From Flavobacterium fryxellicola (GTDB lineage Bacteria; Bacteroidota; Bacteroidia; Flavobacteriales; Flavobacteriaceae): a stretch of DNA of 64,000 bases. The DNA lies in contig NZ_FRDK01000003.1 in NCBI RefSeq assembly GCF_900143245.1, positions 1 to 64,000 on the forward strand, in the 5' to 3' direction. How positions within the stretch are numbered: position 1 is the first letter of the stretch; every line of letters starts with the position of its first letter. Below the pieces are notes generated by a model. That model worked only from the letters and a program-made list of their open reading frames with translations. It searched no databases and was not told the origin of the DNA. Shown one piece after another: positions 27,195 to 36,644 of the stretch. The position numbers and the translations under genes are program-made.

Positions 27195-28670
27195 ATGTAT
27201 ACATTTTCAAGTAAATTAAAAACTCTTTCATTCATCCTAATGGCCGTAGGTATATTAGGGATTGGATATGGTTTTTTAACTGCACCAAAAGATATTCAAG
27301 ATGTTGAAAAACTTCTTGCTGCCGAAAGTCATGGTGGTCATGGTGAAGCAAAACATGAAGCCTCAAGTTCGTCTGAGGCTAAACATGATGCACCCAGTGC
27401 TAATCATGAGGTAAGTACAGATACAAAAGGGGATAATACAGCTGCTACAATGCCAGCTGCTGATGACACCACTGTTGTAGCTAAAGAAGCTCATTCTGAG
27501 GTGGCGCATGCCGAAACAAACGTTAAAAAAGAAGGTCATGTTGTTAGTGAAGAAGCGGAACATTTAGAACACCTAAATCATGTATTACATCAATTGCAAA
27601 ATAAGCCTTGGGCTGCTTTTTACGTTGCTTGTATCTTTTTCATGTTAGTTTCACTTGGTGTTTTGGCATTTTATGCTATCCAACAGGTTGCGCAGGCAGG
27701 TTGGTCTCCGGTTTTATTTAGAATCATGCAAGGTATTACGGCTTATTTGCCTGTAGGATCTGTTATCTTCTTCATTTTCTTACTATTATGCGGTTTTCAT
27801 CTAAATCATCTGTTTATATGGTTGGACCCTGAAGTAGTTGCTACAGATAAGCTGATTGCTAATAAAGCAGGCTATTTGAATTTTCCTTTCTGGATTATAA
27901 GAGCTGCAATCTTTTTGATTGGATGGAATTTATACCGTTATTATTCAAGAAAGAATTGTTTGGCTCAAGATGATGCTAATGATAATTTGAATTACAAAAA
28001 GAACTTCAAGCTTTCAGCAGTGTTTCTTGTATTTTTTATTGTAACTGAATCTATAATGTCTTGGGATTGGATCATGTCCATTGATCCGCATTGGTTTAGT
28101 ACTTTGTTTGGTTGGTATGTATTTTCAAGCTTCTTTGTAAGTGCTATTACGACAATCGCCTTAGTTACTTTGTATTTGAAATCGAAGGGCGTTTTGGAGC
28201 ATGTGAATACAAGTCATATTCATGATTTAGCAAAATTTATGTTTGGTTTTAGTGTTTTCTGGACTTATTTATGGTTTTCGCAGTACATGTTGATCTGGTA
28301 TGCCAATATTCCTGAAGAAGTCACCTATTTTATTACTAGAATAGAATTGTATAATCTTCCGTTTTTTGGGGCTGTGGTCATGAACTTTGTTTTCCCTTTA
28401 TTAATATTAATTAATACTGATTTCAAAAGAATTACATGGGTTATAGTTATGGCTGGTGTTGTAATATTGGCAGGTCATTATATTGATTTCTTTAATATGA
28501 TTATGCCTGGAACCGTGGGTGACCGTTGGTTTATTGGAATTTCAGAAATTGCTTCTGTACTTTTCTTCCTTGGATTATTTATTTATGTTGTTTTTACAGC
28601 ATTAACTAAAGTACCTTTGTTGCCAAAAAGAAATCCTTTCATTGAAGAAAGTAAACATTTTCATTATTAA
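27195..28670 (+). CDS. actF: Alternative complex III subunit ActF
   Basis: A 491-residue integral membrane protein with about ten helices, an NrfD-like relative of ActC that forms the second half of the membrane core. The start is uncertain. The frame is open from a TTG at 27168 immediately after actE, but the ATG at 27195 (MYTFSSKLKTLSFILM) begins right before the first helix and is preferred. Between helix 1 and helix 2 lies an unusual 100-residue His/Glu/Ala-rich periplasmic loop (ESHGGHGEAKHEASS to EEAEHLEHLNHV), of low complexity and perhaps metal-binding. It precedes cox2 by 19 bases. Confidence 0.94.
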   Translation: MYTFSSKLKTLSFILMAVGILGIGYGFLTAPKDIQDVEKLLAAESHGGHGEAKHEASSSSEAKHDAPSANHEVSTDTKGDNTAATMPAADDTTVVAKEAHSEVAHAETNVKKEGHVVSEEAEHLEHLNHVLHQLQNKPWAAFYVACIFFMLVSLGVLAFYAIQQVAQAGWSPVLFRIMQGITAYLPVGSVIFFIFLLLCGFHLNHLFIWLDPEVVATDKLIANKAGYLNFPFWIIRAAIFLIGWNLYRYYSRKNCLAQDDANDNLNYKKNFKLSAVFLVFFIVTESIMSWDWIMSIDPHWFSTLFGWYVFSSFFVSAITTIALVTLYLKSKGVLEHVNTSHIHDLAKFMFGFSVFWTYLWFSQYMLIWYANIPEEVTYFITRIELYNLPFFGAVVMNFVFPLLILINTDFKRITWVIVMAGVVILAGHYIDFFNMIMPGTVGDRWFIGISEIASVLFFLGLFIYVVFTALTKVPLLPKRNPFIEESKHFHY

Positions 28671-28689
28671 TATTTAAAGATAAAAACAG

Positions 28690-29853
28690 ATGACAAGTTT
28701 GTTGGTAATTATAGTTTTAGTTTTATTAGCTGTTGCTTTATGGCAATTGACTAAAATATTCGATCTAACGCAAGTTGGTTCTAATTCAGATAGTTCAGAA
28801 ATAGCTACAGATGGTGATAATAACGTTCAAGGTTATTTGATGTTTGGTTTTTTAGCTTTTATTTATATTTTCTCAATTTACGGGTTGTTTAAATGGGGGC
28901 CACTTGTTCTTCATACTCCAGCTTCTGCCCATGGTGGTCAAGTGGACAATCTAATGAATATAACTTGGGTTCTTATTTTTATTGTTCAAGCAATTACTCA
29001 GGTTTTGCTGCATTACTTTGCCTTTAAATATAGAGGTAAGAAAGATCAAAAGGCATTATACTTTGCAGATAATAACAAGTTAGAAGCGATTTGGAGTGTT
29101 ATTCCTGCTGTGGTTTTGGCAGGTTTGATATTATACGGTTTGTATGCTTGGACAAATATTATGTTTGTTGATGAGGATGAAGATACGGTCGTTATTGAGT
29201 TGTATGCGCAACAGTTTAACTGGAAAGCGAGATATTCAGGGGATGATAATGTGTTGGGAAAGGCAAATGTTAGGTACATTGAAGGTGCTAATGCTGTTGG
29301 TGTTGACTTAGCAGATCCTTATGCTCAAGATGATATCGTTGTAACGGAACTACATATTCCAAAGGGTAAAAAAATTCTCTTTAAAATGCGTTCTCAGGAT
29401 GTTTTACACTCTGCTTATATGCCGCATTTTCGAGCGCAGATGAATTGTGTTCCTGGAATGGTTACGCAGTTTGCTTTTGAACCAATATATACTACTGCCG
29501 AGTATAGAGAATTGCCGTACATGGTGGAAAAAGTAGCTAACATCAATGCTATTAGAACTAAAAAAAGTGCTTCTCTTGTTGCTAAGGGCGAAACTGCTTT
29601 AGATCCTTATACTTTTGATTACTTGCTTCTTTGTAATAAAATTTGTGGAGCTTCTCATTACAACATGCAAATGAAGATTATTGTAGACACACCTGAAGAT
29701 TACAAGGCTTGGTTGAAAGATAAAGCTACTGTGGTAAATGAAGTTAAAGCGGCTTTAGCAAGTGCAGCAGCTACTAAAGACGGAGCAGTGGGAATTGATT
29801 CTACAAAGGCAAATGATTCTGCAGGAGTTGTTGCAGTAATGCCCGTTAAATAA
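28690..29853 (+). CDS. cox2: Cytochrome c oxidase subunit II
   Basis: A 387-residue subunit of the aa3-type haem-copper oxidase. It has a hydrophobic N-terminus and two further helices, then a periplasmic cupredoxin domain with the dinuclear CuA site: HSAYMPHFRAQMNCVPGM and LLCNKICGASHYNMQMKI (Cys-x3-Cys-x3-His-x2-Met). All CuA ligands are present, so it can accept electrons. No haem c domain is fused. An Ala-rich tail follows. It is embedded in the act operon, which agrees with the alternative complex III-aa3 supercomplex characterised in Flavobacterium johnsoniae. Confidence 0.96.
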   Translation: MTSLLVIIVLVLLAVALWQLTKIFDLTQVGSNSDSSEIATDGDNNVQGYLMFGFLAFIYIFSIYGLFKWGPLVLHTPASAHGGQVDNLMNITWVLIFIVQAITQVLLHYFAFKYRGKKDQKALYFADNNKLEAIWSVIPAVVLAGLILYGLYAWTNIMFVDEDEDTVVIELYAQQFNWKARYSGDDNVLGKANVRYIEGANAVGVDLADPYAQDDIVVTELHIPKGKKILFKMRSQDVLHSAYMPHFRAQMNCVPGMVTQFAFEPIYTTAEYRELPYMVEKVANINAIRTKKSASLVAKGETALDPYTFDYLLLCNKICGASHYNMQMKIIVDTPEDYKAWLKDKATVVNEVKAALASAAATKDGAVGIDSTKANDSAGVVAVMPVK

Positions 29854-29881
29854 TTAATAAGAAAATTTAAAGTAAACATAT

Positions 29882-31678
29882 ATGTCAGCAGAAGGTCACG
29901 ATCACGCAATAGATCACGAACACGAACACCACCATAAAGACACTTTTATTACTAAATATATTTTTAGTATTGATCATAAAATGATTGCCAAACAATACCT
30001 GATTACAGGTATCTTCATGGGAATTATAGGAGTTGGAATGTCTATGCTTTTTAGAATGCAATTAGCATGGCCTGAAGAGTCATTTAGAATTTTCAACATT
30101 TTACTAGGCGATAAGTTTGCTCCAAATGGAGTTATGGCAAACGATATTTATTTAGCGTTAGTCACTATACACGGGACGATAATGGTCTTCTTTGTATTAA
30201 CCGCGGCACTGAGTGGTACGTTTAGTAATTTATTGATACCGCTTCAAATTGGGGCTCGAGATATGGCATCTGGGTTCATGAATATGATTTCGTACTGGTT
30301 GTTTTTTCTATCTAGTTTAATCATGATAGGTTCTCTTTTTGTAGAAGCTGGTCCCGCATCTTCTGGATGGACAATTTATCCTCCGCTTAGTGCCTTACCA
30401 CAAGCAATTCCTGGATCAGGTATGGGAATGACTTTATGGTTGGTTTCAATGGCTATATTTATTGCTTCTTCTTTAATGGGATCTTTAAATTATGTAGTGA
30501 CTGTTATTAATTTAAGAACTAAAGGAATGTCAATGACAAGATTGCCTCTTACAATCTGGGCTTTCTTTGTTACCGCTATCATAGGTATTGTATCTTTCCC
30601 CGTTCTTTTATCTGCGGCTTTGCTATTGATTTTTGACAGAAGTTTTGGTACTTCTTTCTTCCTGTCCGATATTTATATTGCTGGAGAAGTTTTACATTAT
30701 CAAGGTGGATCACCTGTTTTGTTTGAGCACTTATTTTGGTTCTTAGGACATCCTGAAGTTTATATCGTTTTGTTGCCTGCATTAGGAATTACTTCTGAAG
30801 TTATAGCAACAAATTCTCGTAAACCAATTTTTGGTTACCGAGCGATGATTATGTCAATTTTGGCTATTGCGTTTTTATCAACTATTGTTTGGGGTCACCA
30901 CATGTTTGTATCGGGAATGAATCCATTTTTGGGTTCCGTGTTTACTTTTACAACATTATTGATTGCTATTCCATCGGCTGTTAAAGCTTTTAATTACATT
31001 ACAACGCTGTGGAAAGGTAATTTACAGTTGAATCCTGCGATGTTATTTTCTATTGGACTTGTTTCCACTTTTATCACGGGTGGTTTGACAGGGATTATTT
31101 TGGGGGATAGTACACTTGATATTAACGTTCACGATACTTATTTTGTAGTAGCTCACTTTCATCTTGTAATGGGTATATCTGCTCTTTATGGAATGTTTGC
31201 TGGTATCTATCACTGGTTCCCACGAATGTTCGGAAGAATGTTAAATAAGAATCTTGGTTATGTACATTTTTGGGTAACTGCAATTTGTGCTTATGGTGTT
31301 TTCTTTCCAATGCACTTTATTGGATTAGCTGGTTTACCTAGACGTTATTATACAAATACTAACTTTCCATTATTTGATGATTTGCAAAATGTTAATGTAT
31401 TGATTACGACTTTTGCTTTAATTGGAGGTGCTTTTCAATTGGTTTTTTTATATAATTTCTTTGTTAGCATTTTCTACGGTAAAAAATCAGTAATGAATCC
31501 ATGGAAGTCAAATACTCTAGAATGGACTGCTCCTGTAGAACATATTCACGGTAACTGGCCAGGCGAATTGCCAGAGGTATACCGTTGGCCTTATGATTAC
31601 AGTAATCCAGCGCACGATGTGGATTTTGTACCCCAGAATGTTCCAATGAAAGAAGGTGAAGAAGTTTTACATCACTAA
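29882..31678 (+). CDS. cox1: Cytochrome c oxidase subunit I (aa3 type)
   Basis: A 598-residue, about twelve-helix haem-copper oxidase subunit that reduces O2 and pumps protons. The metal ligands are visible: TIHGTIMVFF (low-spin haem His), GHPEVY (CuB His, the D-channel Glu and the cross-linked Tyr), WGHHMF (two CuB His) and HFHLVMG (both haem His). The Glu in GHPEV marks a type A1 enzyme. A His-rich N-terminal tail (SAEGHDHAIDHEHEHHHKD) precedes helix 1. It ends the operon and is followed by a terminator. Subunit III is not encoded here, so it must be elsewhere in the genome. Confidence 0.97.
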   Translation: MSAEGHDHAIDHEHEHHHKDTFITKYIFSIDHKMIAKQYLITGIFMGIIGVGMSMLFRMQLAWPEESFRIFNILLGDKFAPNGVMANDIYLALVTIHGTIMVFFVLTAALSGTFSNLLIPLQIGARDMASGFMNMISYWLFFLSSLIMIGSLFVEAGPASSGWTIYPPLSALPQAIPGSGMGMTLWLVSMAIFIASSLMGSLNYVVTVINLRTKGMSMTRLPLTIWAFFVTAIIGIVSFPVLLSAALLLIFDRSFGTSFFLSDIYIAGEVLHYQGGSPVLFEHLFWFLGHPEVYIVLLPALGITSEVIATNSRKPIFGYRAMIMSILAIAFLSTIVWGHHMFVSGMNPFLGSVFTFTTLLIAIPSAVKAFNYITTLWKGNLQLNPAMLFSIGLVSTFITGGLTGIILGDSTLDINVHDTYFVVAHFHLVMGISALYGMFAGIYHWFPRMFGRMLNKNLGYVHFWVTAICAYGVFFPMHFIGLAGLPRRYYTNTNFPLFDDLQNVNVLITTFALIGGAFQLVFLYNFFVSIFYGKKSVMNPWKSNTLEWTAPVEHIHGNWPGELPEVYRWPYDYSNPAHDVDFVPQNVPMKEGEEVLHH

Positions 31679-31690
31679 ATAATAGGAAAA

Positions 31691-31717
31691 GCCTTTACGA
31701 AAGTAAAGGCTTTTTTT
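31691..31717 (+). terminator. Intrinsic terminator of the act-cox operon
   Basis: GCCTTTAC-GAAA-GTAAAGGC (31691-31710), an 8-bp stem capped by a GNRA tetraloop, followed by seven T. Confidence 0.95.
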
Positions 31718-31843
31718 GTGCCTTTTATGTGCAGGACTTTAAATCGTTTCTACTTGCTTCGATTTTAATGTTTTTTCAATGCAATTTTCGAAAAGGTTGA
31801 ATTGGAATTCTGGTTAACGCATTTCTTTCTATATCTTTGTTTA

Positions 31844-32866
31844 ATGAATGAAAATTTAGACCCAACGTCAAACGGTTATAATGTAGAAGAGCTTGATCTT
31901 GAAAAAAAATTAAGACCACTTTCCTTTGATGATTTTGCTGGTCAAGATCAAATATTGGAAAATTTAAAAGTTTTTGTCCAAGCTGCAAATCAACGTAATG
32001 AAGCTCTTGATCATACGCTGTTTCACGGACCTCCGGGACTTGGAAAAACAACCTTGGCTAATATTCTGGCTAATGAATTACAAGTTGGAATTAAAATCAC
32101 CTCTGGTCCAGTTTTGGATAAGCCAGGTGATTTAGCTGGTTTGTTAACCAATCTTGAAGAAAGAGACGTTTTGTTTATTGATGAGATTCATCGGTTGAGC
32201 CCCATAGTGGAAGAGTATTTGTATTCAGCGATGGAAGACTTTAAGATTGATATCATGATTGAATCTGGGCCAAATGCTCGTACTGTACAAATTAATCTAA
32301 ATCCTTTTACTTTAATTGGAGCAACGACTCGTTCTGGTCTTTTGACTGCTCCCATGAGAGCTCGTTTTGGAATATCATCTCGCCTGCAGTATTATACAAC
32401 GGAATTGCTAACTACAATTGTTGAAAGAAGTGCCACGATTTTTAAAATGCCTATTTCGATGGAAGCAGCCATAGAAATTGCAGGTAGGAGCCGTGGAACT
32501 CCTAGAATTGCTAATGCTTTGTTGCGTCGCGTGCGTGATTTTGCGCAAATAAAAGGCAATGGTACAATTGATATAGAAATTGCTCGTTACGCTTTAAAAG
32601 CCCTCAATGTTGATGCACATGGATTGGATGAGATGGATAATAAAATATTAAATACGATCATTGATAAATTTAAAGGAGGACCTGTTGGTTTGTCAACTTT
32701 GGCTACGGCCGTTTCTGAAAGTAGCGAAACTATTGAAGAGGTGTACGAGCCCTTTTTGATTCAAGAAGGATTTATCATGAGAACACCAAGAGGTAGGGAA
32801 GTGACTGAGAAAGCGTATGCCCATTTAGGAAAAGTAAAAATTAATGTGCAAGGAGGATTATTTTAA
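31844..32866 (+). CDS. ruvB: Holliday junction branch migration helicase RuvB
   Basis: RuvB is the AAA+ motor that, with RuvA (encoded at 62708 in this window), drives branch migration of Holliday junctions. The 340-residue protein has Walker A GPPGLGKT (62-69), Walker [10 protein letters not shown], sensor GATTRSGLL and the C-terminal winged helix ([13 protein letters not shown]). A frame opens earlier at 31802, but family proteins begin near MNENLDP. A TATCTTTG element at 31832-31839 would put the transcript start almost on the ATG at 31844, so the message may be leaderless or nearly so. It stands alone after the act-cox terminator. Confidence 0.97.
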   Translation: MNENLDPTSNGYNVEELDLEKKLRPLSFDDFAGQDQILENLKVFVQAANQRNEALDHTLFHGPPGLGKTTLANILANELQVGIKITSGPVLDKPGDLAGLLTNLEERDVLFIDEIHRLSPIVEEYLYSAMEDFKIDIMIESGPNARTVQINLNPFTLIGATTRSGLLTAPMRARFGISSRLQYYTTELLTTIVERSATIFKMPISMEAAIEIAGRSRGTPRIANALLRRVRDFAQIKGNGTIDIEIARYALKALNVDAHGLDEMDNKILNTIIDKFKGGPVGLSTLATAVSESSETIEEVYEPFLIQEGFIMRTPRGREVTEKAYAHLGKVKINVQGGLF

Positions 32867-32901
32867 TAAGTAAAAAGTGAATTCCCTTTGTTATCTTTTG
32901 T

Positions 32902-33825
<924 letters not shown>

Positions 33826-33843
33826 CTATTCTTTTCTTCTATT

Positions 33844-34872
33844 TCATTTTGATTTTATAGATGATTCTCTAACAATTACGCTAGTCTCTAATTCAATTGT
33901 TCTTGGAGTAAAAGGAATTCCTTCTTTATGACACTGCATCTCTTCTAATAATAAGTGGAAAGATTCGACGCCCATTTGATGGCTTGGTTGTTCGATCGTA
34001 CTTAGTTTTGGTGTTAATACTTGTGACATGAACCAATTACTAAAGCCAATTACTGCTACCTGTTCCGGCACTTTAATTTTGTGCTCGTTGAAATAGGCTA
34101 ATGTTCCTACTGCAACCAAATCTGTAATGGCAAAGATTCCATCTATGTCTGCATGCTCTTCAATAATTTGTTTTGCAAAATCTTTTCCTTCTTGAAAAGT
34201 TACGTTCGCACAGGTGTAAACTAAATTTGTATCAAAAGGGATATTATTTTTCTCTAATGCTTTTTTGTATCCAATGTATCGATCTATGGCATTTTGAGGA
34301 TTCAATGGGCCTCGAATATGTGCTATTTTCTTGCAACCATTATCAATTAAGTGTTGAACTGCATTGAATGCAGCCTTTTGGTCATTAATTATTACTTTAG
34401 AACACTTAGAAAGTTTGGCAATTTTATCAAACATGACAAAAGGAATAGCTCTATTTATTATTTCTATTATATGATCATCATTATTGGATTCATTTGAGAG
34501 TGACATGATAATACCATCCACTCTTTTATTTATGAGTAATTCCACTTGTTTTTTTTCTAAGGCTAGTGTTTCATTAGATTGTAAAATGATTACTAAATAA
34601 CCATTTTTTTCCGCCTCATCAATAATGGCGTTTACTACATTAGAGAAAAAATGGTGGACTACCTCAGGAATTATTAAACCGATGGTTTTTGATTCTTTTG
34701 TTCTTAAATTGACAGCGAAACTGTTGGGTGTATAATGTAGTTTTTGCGCAAGTTCTATTACTGCTTTTTTAGTTTTCTCACTAACATCAGGGTAGTTTTT
34801 AAGCGCTTTAGACACTGTAGTTATTGATATCCCTAATTTAGCTGCAATTTCCTTAAGCGTAATGTCTTTCAT
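33844..34872 (-). CDS. LacI-family transcriptional regulator (copy 1)
   Basis: A 342-residue LacI/GalR regulator: N-terminal helix-turn-helix and hinge (DITLKEIAAKLGISITTVSKALKNYPDVSEKTKKAV, ending in LHYTPNSFAVNLRT) and a periplasmic-binding-type sugar-sensing domain from about residue 60 (ESKTIGLIIPEVVHHFFSNV). The recognition region SITTVSKALK is identical to that of the second copy at 35122-36141, so both should read the same operator. The obvious candidates are the CGAAAACGTTTTCG sites at 36544, 39361 and 53029. It lies at the edge of the sugar locus on the opposite strand. No such site is seen in its own upstream region. Confidence 0.93.
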   Translation of the reverse strand: MKDITLKEIAAKLGISITTVSKALKNYPDVSEKTKKAVIELAQKLHYTPNSFAVNLRTKESKTIGLIIPEVVHHFFSNVVNAIIDEAEKNGYLVIILQSNETLALEKKQVELLINKRVDGIIMSLSNESNNDDHIIEIINRAIPFVMFDKIAKLSKCSKVIINDQKAAFNAVQHLIDNGCKKIAHIRGPLNPQNAIDRYIGYKKALEKNNIPFDTNLVYTCANVTFQEGKDFAKQIIEEHADIDGIFAITDLVAVGTLAYFNEHKIKVPEQVAVIGFSNWFMSQVLTPKLSTIEQPSHQMGVESFHLLLEEMQCHKEGIPFTPRTIELETSVIVRESSIKSK

Positions 34873-35121
34873 GGATCGAATTTCTAGCTATTAAATTTAG
34901 ATGAATATTGGTTTGAAACGACTTTGCTGTAAATCTTTTTTCTCATGCGAATGTAGGGTGCTGTAATCGCTTTGAGATGCAATATTTCATACCAAGATAT
35001 TAATTTTTATCTAATTTATCAGTTTTTACGACAAAAAAACAAATTAATGTAGAATCGTTAAAATAAGCGGATTAGGGGGTAGGACCAAGGGGGAAAATAT
35101 TTTTAATGAAATTTAGATTTT

Positions 35122-36141
35122 TTAGGTAGACTCTCTTTCAATTATATATGTTGGTAATTCTATGGACTGAAAGACGACAGGGAAATTGTTCTTTTTTAAA
35201 TTAATCTCATCAAACAAAATTGATGCTGATCTTTTACCAATTTCAAACCCTGGCTGGTCAATTGTGGATAGTTGTGGTGTTACAACACTTGACATGAACC
35301 AATTACTGAAACCCAAAACAGCAATTTGATTTGGAATAATAATTCCAACTTCATTGAAATACTTGATGATTCCAATCGCTACTAAATCCGTAACAGCAAA
35401 AATAGCATCAATTTCTGAATGTTCATCAATCACTTTTTTAGCATTTTCATATCCATCATCAAAATCCATGTTGTTGTCACATACAAAAACAAGGGACGAA
35501 TCATAAGCAATATTATGATCTTCTAGTGCTTTTTTGTATCCTAAAAAACGGTCAATTGAATTCTGTGGCATATAAGAACCTCTAAAATGAGCAATTTTTT
35601 TGTATCCTTTTTTTATAAGATAACAAACGGCATCATAAGCTGCTTTTTTATCATTAATTGTCACCTTCGAACAAGTAACAAGTTTAGCTATTTTATCAAA
35701 AAGTACCAGTGGCGTATTGTGAGAAATAATCGATTTTAAATGTTCAAATTCGCCAGTTTCGTTTGATAGGGACATTAAAATACCATCAACTCTTTTGTTT
35801 AATAAAAGGGCAATTTGTGTTTTTTCAAATTCTAATTTTTCATTGGATTGTAATATAATAACTAGGTAATCTCTTTTCTCCGCCTCTTCTAGGATTCCTT
35901 TTATAACTGTTGAAAAAAAATCATGAACGAGGGTTGGAATGATTAAACCTATTGTTTTTGATTCTTTTGTTCGAAGATTTACCGCAAAGCTATTTGGAGT
36001 ATAATTTAAATGATTGGCTAAATCGATTACTGCTTTTTTCGTTTTTGCACTCACATCAGAGTACCCTTTCAATGCTTTTGAAACGGTTGTTATTGAAATG
36101 CCTAATTGGCAAGCGATTTCTTTTAGAGTGGTATTAGTCAT
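35122..36141 (-). CDS. LacI-family transcriptional regulator (copy 2)
   Basis: A second LacI/GalR regulator of 339 residues, starting MTNTTLKEIACQLGISITTVSKALKG at 36141. A frame runs back to 36210 but only adds non-homologous residues. It shares long stretches with copy 1, including the recognition helix, RTKESKTIGLIIP and QIAVLGFSNWFMSSVVTPQLSTIDQPG, so the pair arose by duplication. The ligand pockets differ more than the DNA-binding domains, suggesting one operator read out by two signals, or heterodimers. It lies directly downstream of the truncated GH32 gene on the same strand. Confidence 0.92.
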   Translation of the reverse strand: MTNTTLKEIACQLGISITTVSKALKGYSDVSAKTKKAVIDLANHLNYTPNSFAVNLRTKESKTIGLIIPTLVHDFFSTVIKGILEEAEKRDYLVIILQSNEKLEFEKTQIALLLNKRVDGILMSLSNETGEFEHLKSIISHNTPLVLFDKIAKLVTCSKVTINDKKAAYDAVCYLIKKGYKKIAHFRGSYMPQNSIDRFLGYKKALEDHNIAYDSSLVFVCDNNMDFDDGYENAKKVIDEHSEIDAIFAVTDLVAIGIIKYFNEVGIIIPNQIAVLGFSNWFMSSVVTPQLSTIDQPGFEIGKRSASILFDEINLKKNNFPVVFQSIELPTYIIEREST

Positions 36142-36211
36142 CTTTTTTGTCAAGGCACTAAAAGCAGCAAGTTGCTTATTGCAAACGAATCTACAATTTA
36201 TTTGTAGCAAA

Positions 36212-36481
36212 TCAATTTTCAGGAAACAGTTTTTTGCTTATATAATGCAAAATTCCTTTGTAAAAAACCATTTCGTTGGTATCGTTCATCCATTTTTTTT
36301 CAGGTGAAAAATGAAATTGTGGGCGAAAAGGTTCTTGGTATGTTTTTGAAGAGTCTAGCGCTATTTTTTCAGACGAATCGATAACAAATACCTCTTTATT
36401 GCTTTCTTTTTTACAAGAAAAAAAGAGTGATATCGTTCCATAAGCCACTAAAACCGATGGTATTTTTTTTATGAACTTCAT
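36212..36481 (-). pseudogene. GH32 (fructan hydrolase) lipoprotein, N-terminal fragment
   Basis: The 89-residue frame begins with a lipoprotein signal (hydrophobic stretch ending SLFFSC, C23). A linker follows, then YQEPFRPQFHFSPEKKWMNDTNEMVFYKG. This is the start of a GH32 catalytic domain: the family has RPQ.HF.P...WMNDPNGMVYY.G, whose Asp is the nucleophile. Here WMNDPNG has become WMNDTNE, and after ILH the frame turns into unrelated residues and stops. More than 400 residues of the propeller are missing. It is evidently the stump of a levanase/inulinase-type gene deleted up to the regulator's promoter. The Asp survives, but no folded enzyme is possible. Confidence 0.8.
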
Positions 36482-36543
36482 AAAAATAGGATAGTATTTT
36501 TTAAATATTTAAATAAAATGAATCAAAAATGTATTTGATAAGC

Positions 36544-36557
36544 CGAAAACGTTTTCG
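36544..36557. promoter_or_regulatory. LacI-type operator upstream of the GH65 gene
   Basis: CGAAAACGTTTTCG, a perfect 14-base palindrome with the central CG typical of LacI/GalR-family sites. Its centre (36550.5) is 62.5 bases upstream of the candidate -7 element at 36613. It lies between the divergent GH32 stump and the GH65 gene. Confidence 0.85.
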
Positions 36558-36591
36558 ATTTATAATAAAGATACTATATTGAAATTTTGAG

Positions 36592-36620
36592 TTGTTTGAC
36601 GAATAAATTATATATGTTTG
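36592..36620 (+). promoter_or_regulatory. Candidate promoter of the GH65 gene
   Basis: TTG at 36592-36594, an 18-base spacer, TATGTTTG at 36613-36620 (full TAnnTTTG match). The predicted transcript start near 36626 leaves about 20 bases before the ATG at 36645, and so favours that start over the earlier frame opening at 36618. Confidence 0.65.
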
Positions 36621-36644
36621 AAACTATTATTAAAAGATATAACT

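Noticed and set aside
20230..31678. Sulfur- or nitrate-type respiratory complex suggested by NrfD-like and molybdopterin-like subunits
   Set aside because: The complete order ActABCDEF followed by aa3 oxidase genes identifies alternative complex III; the molybdopterin-like part is known to lack the cofactor.
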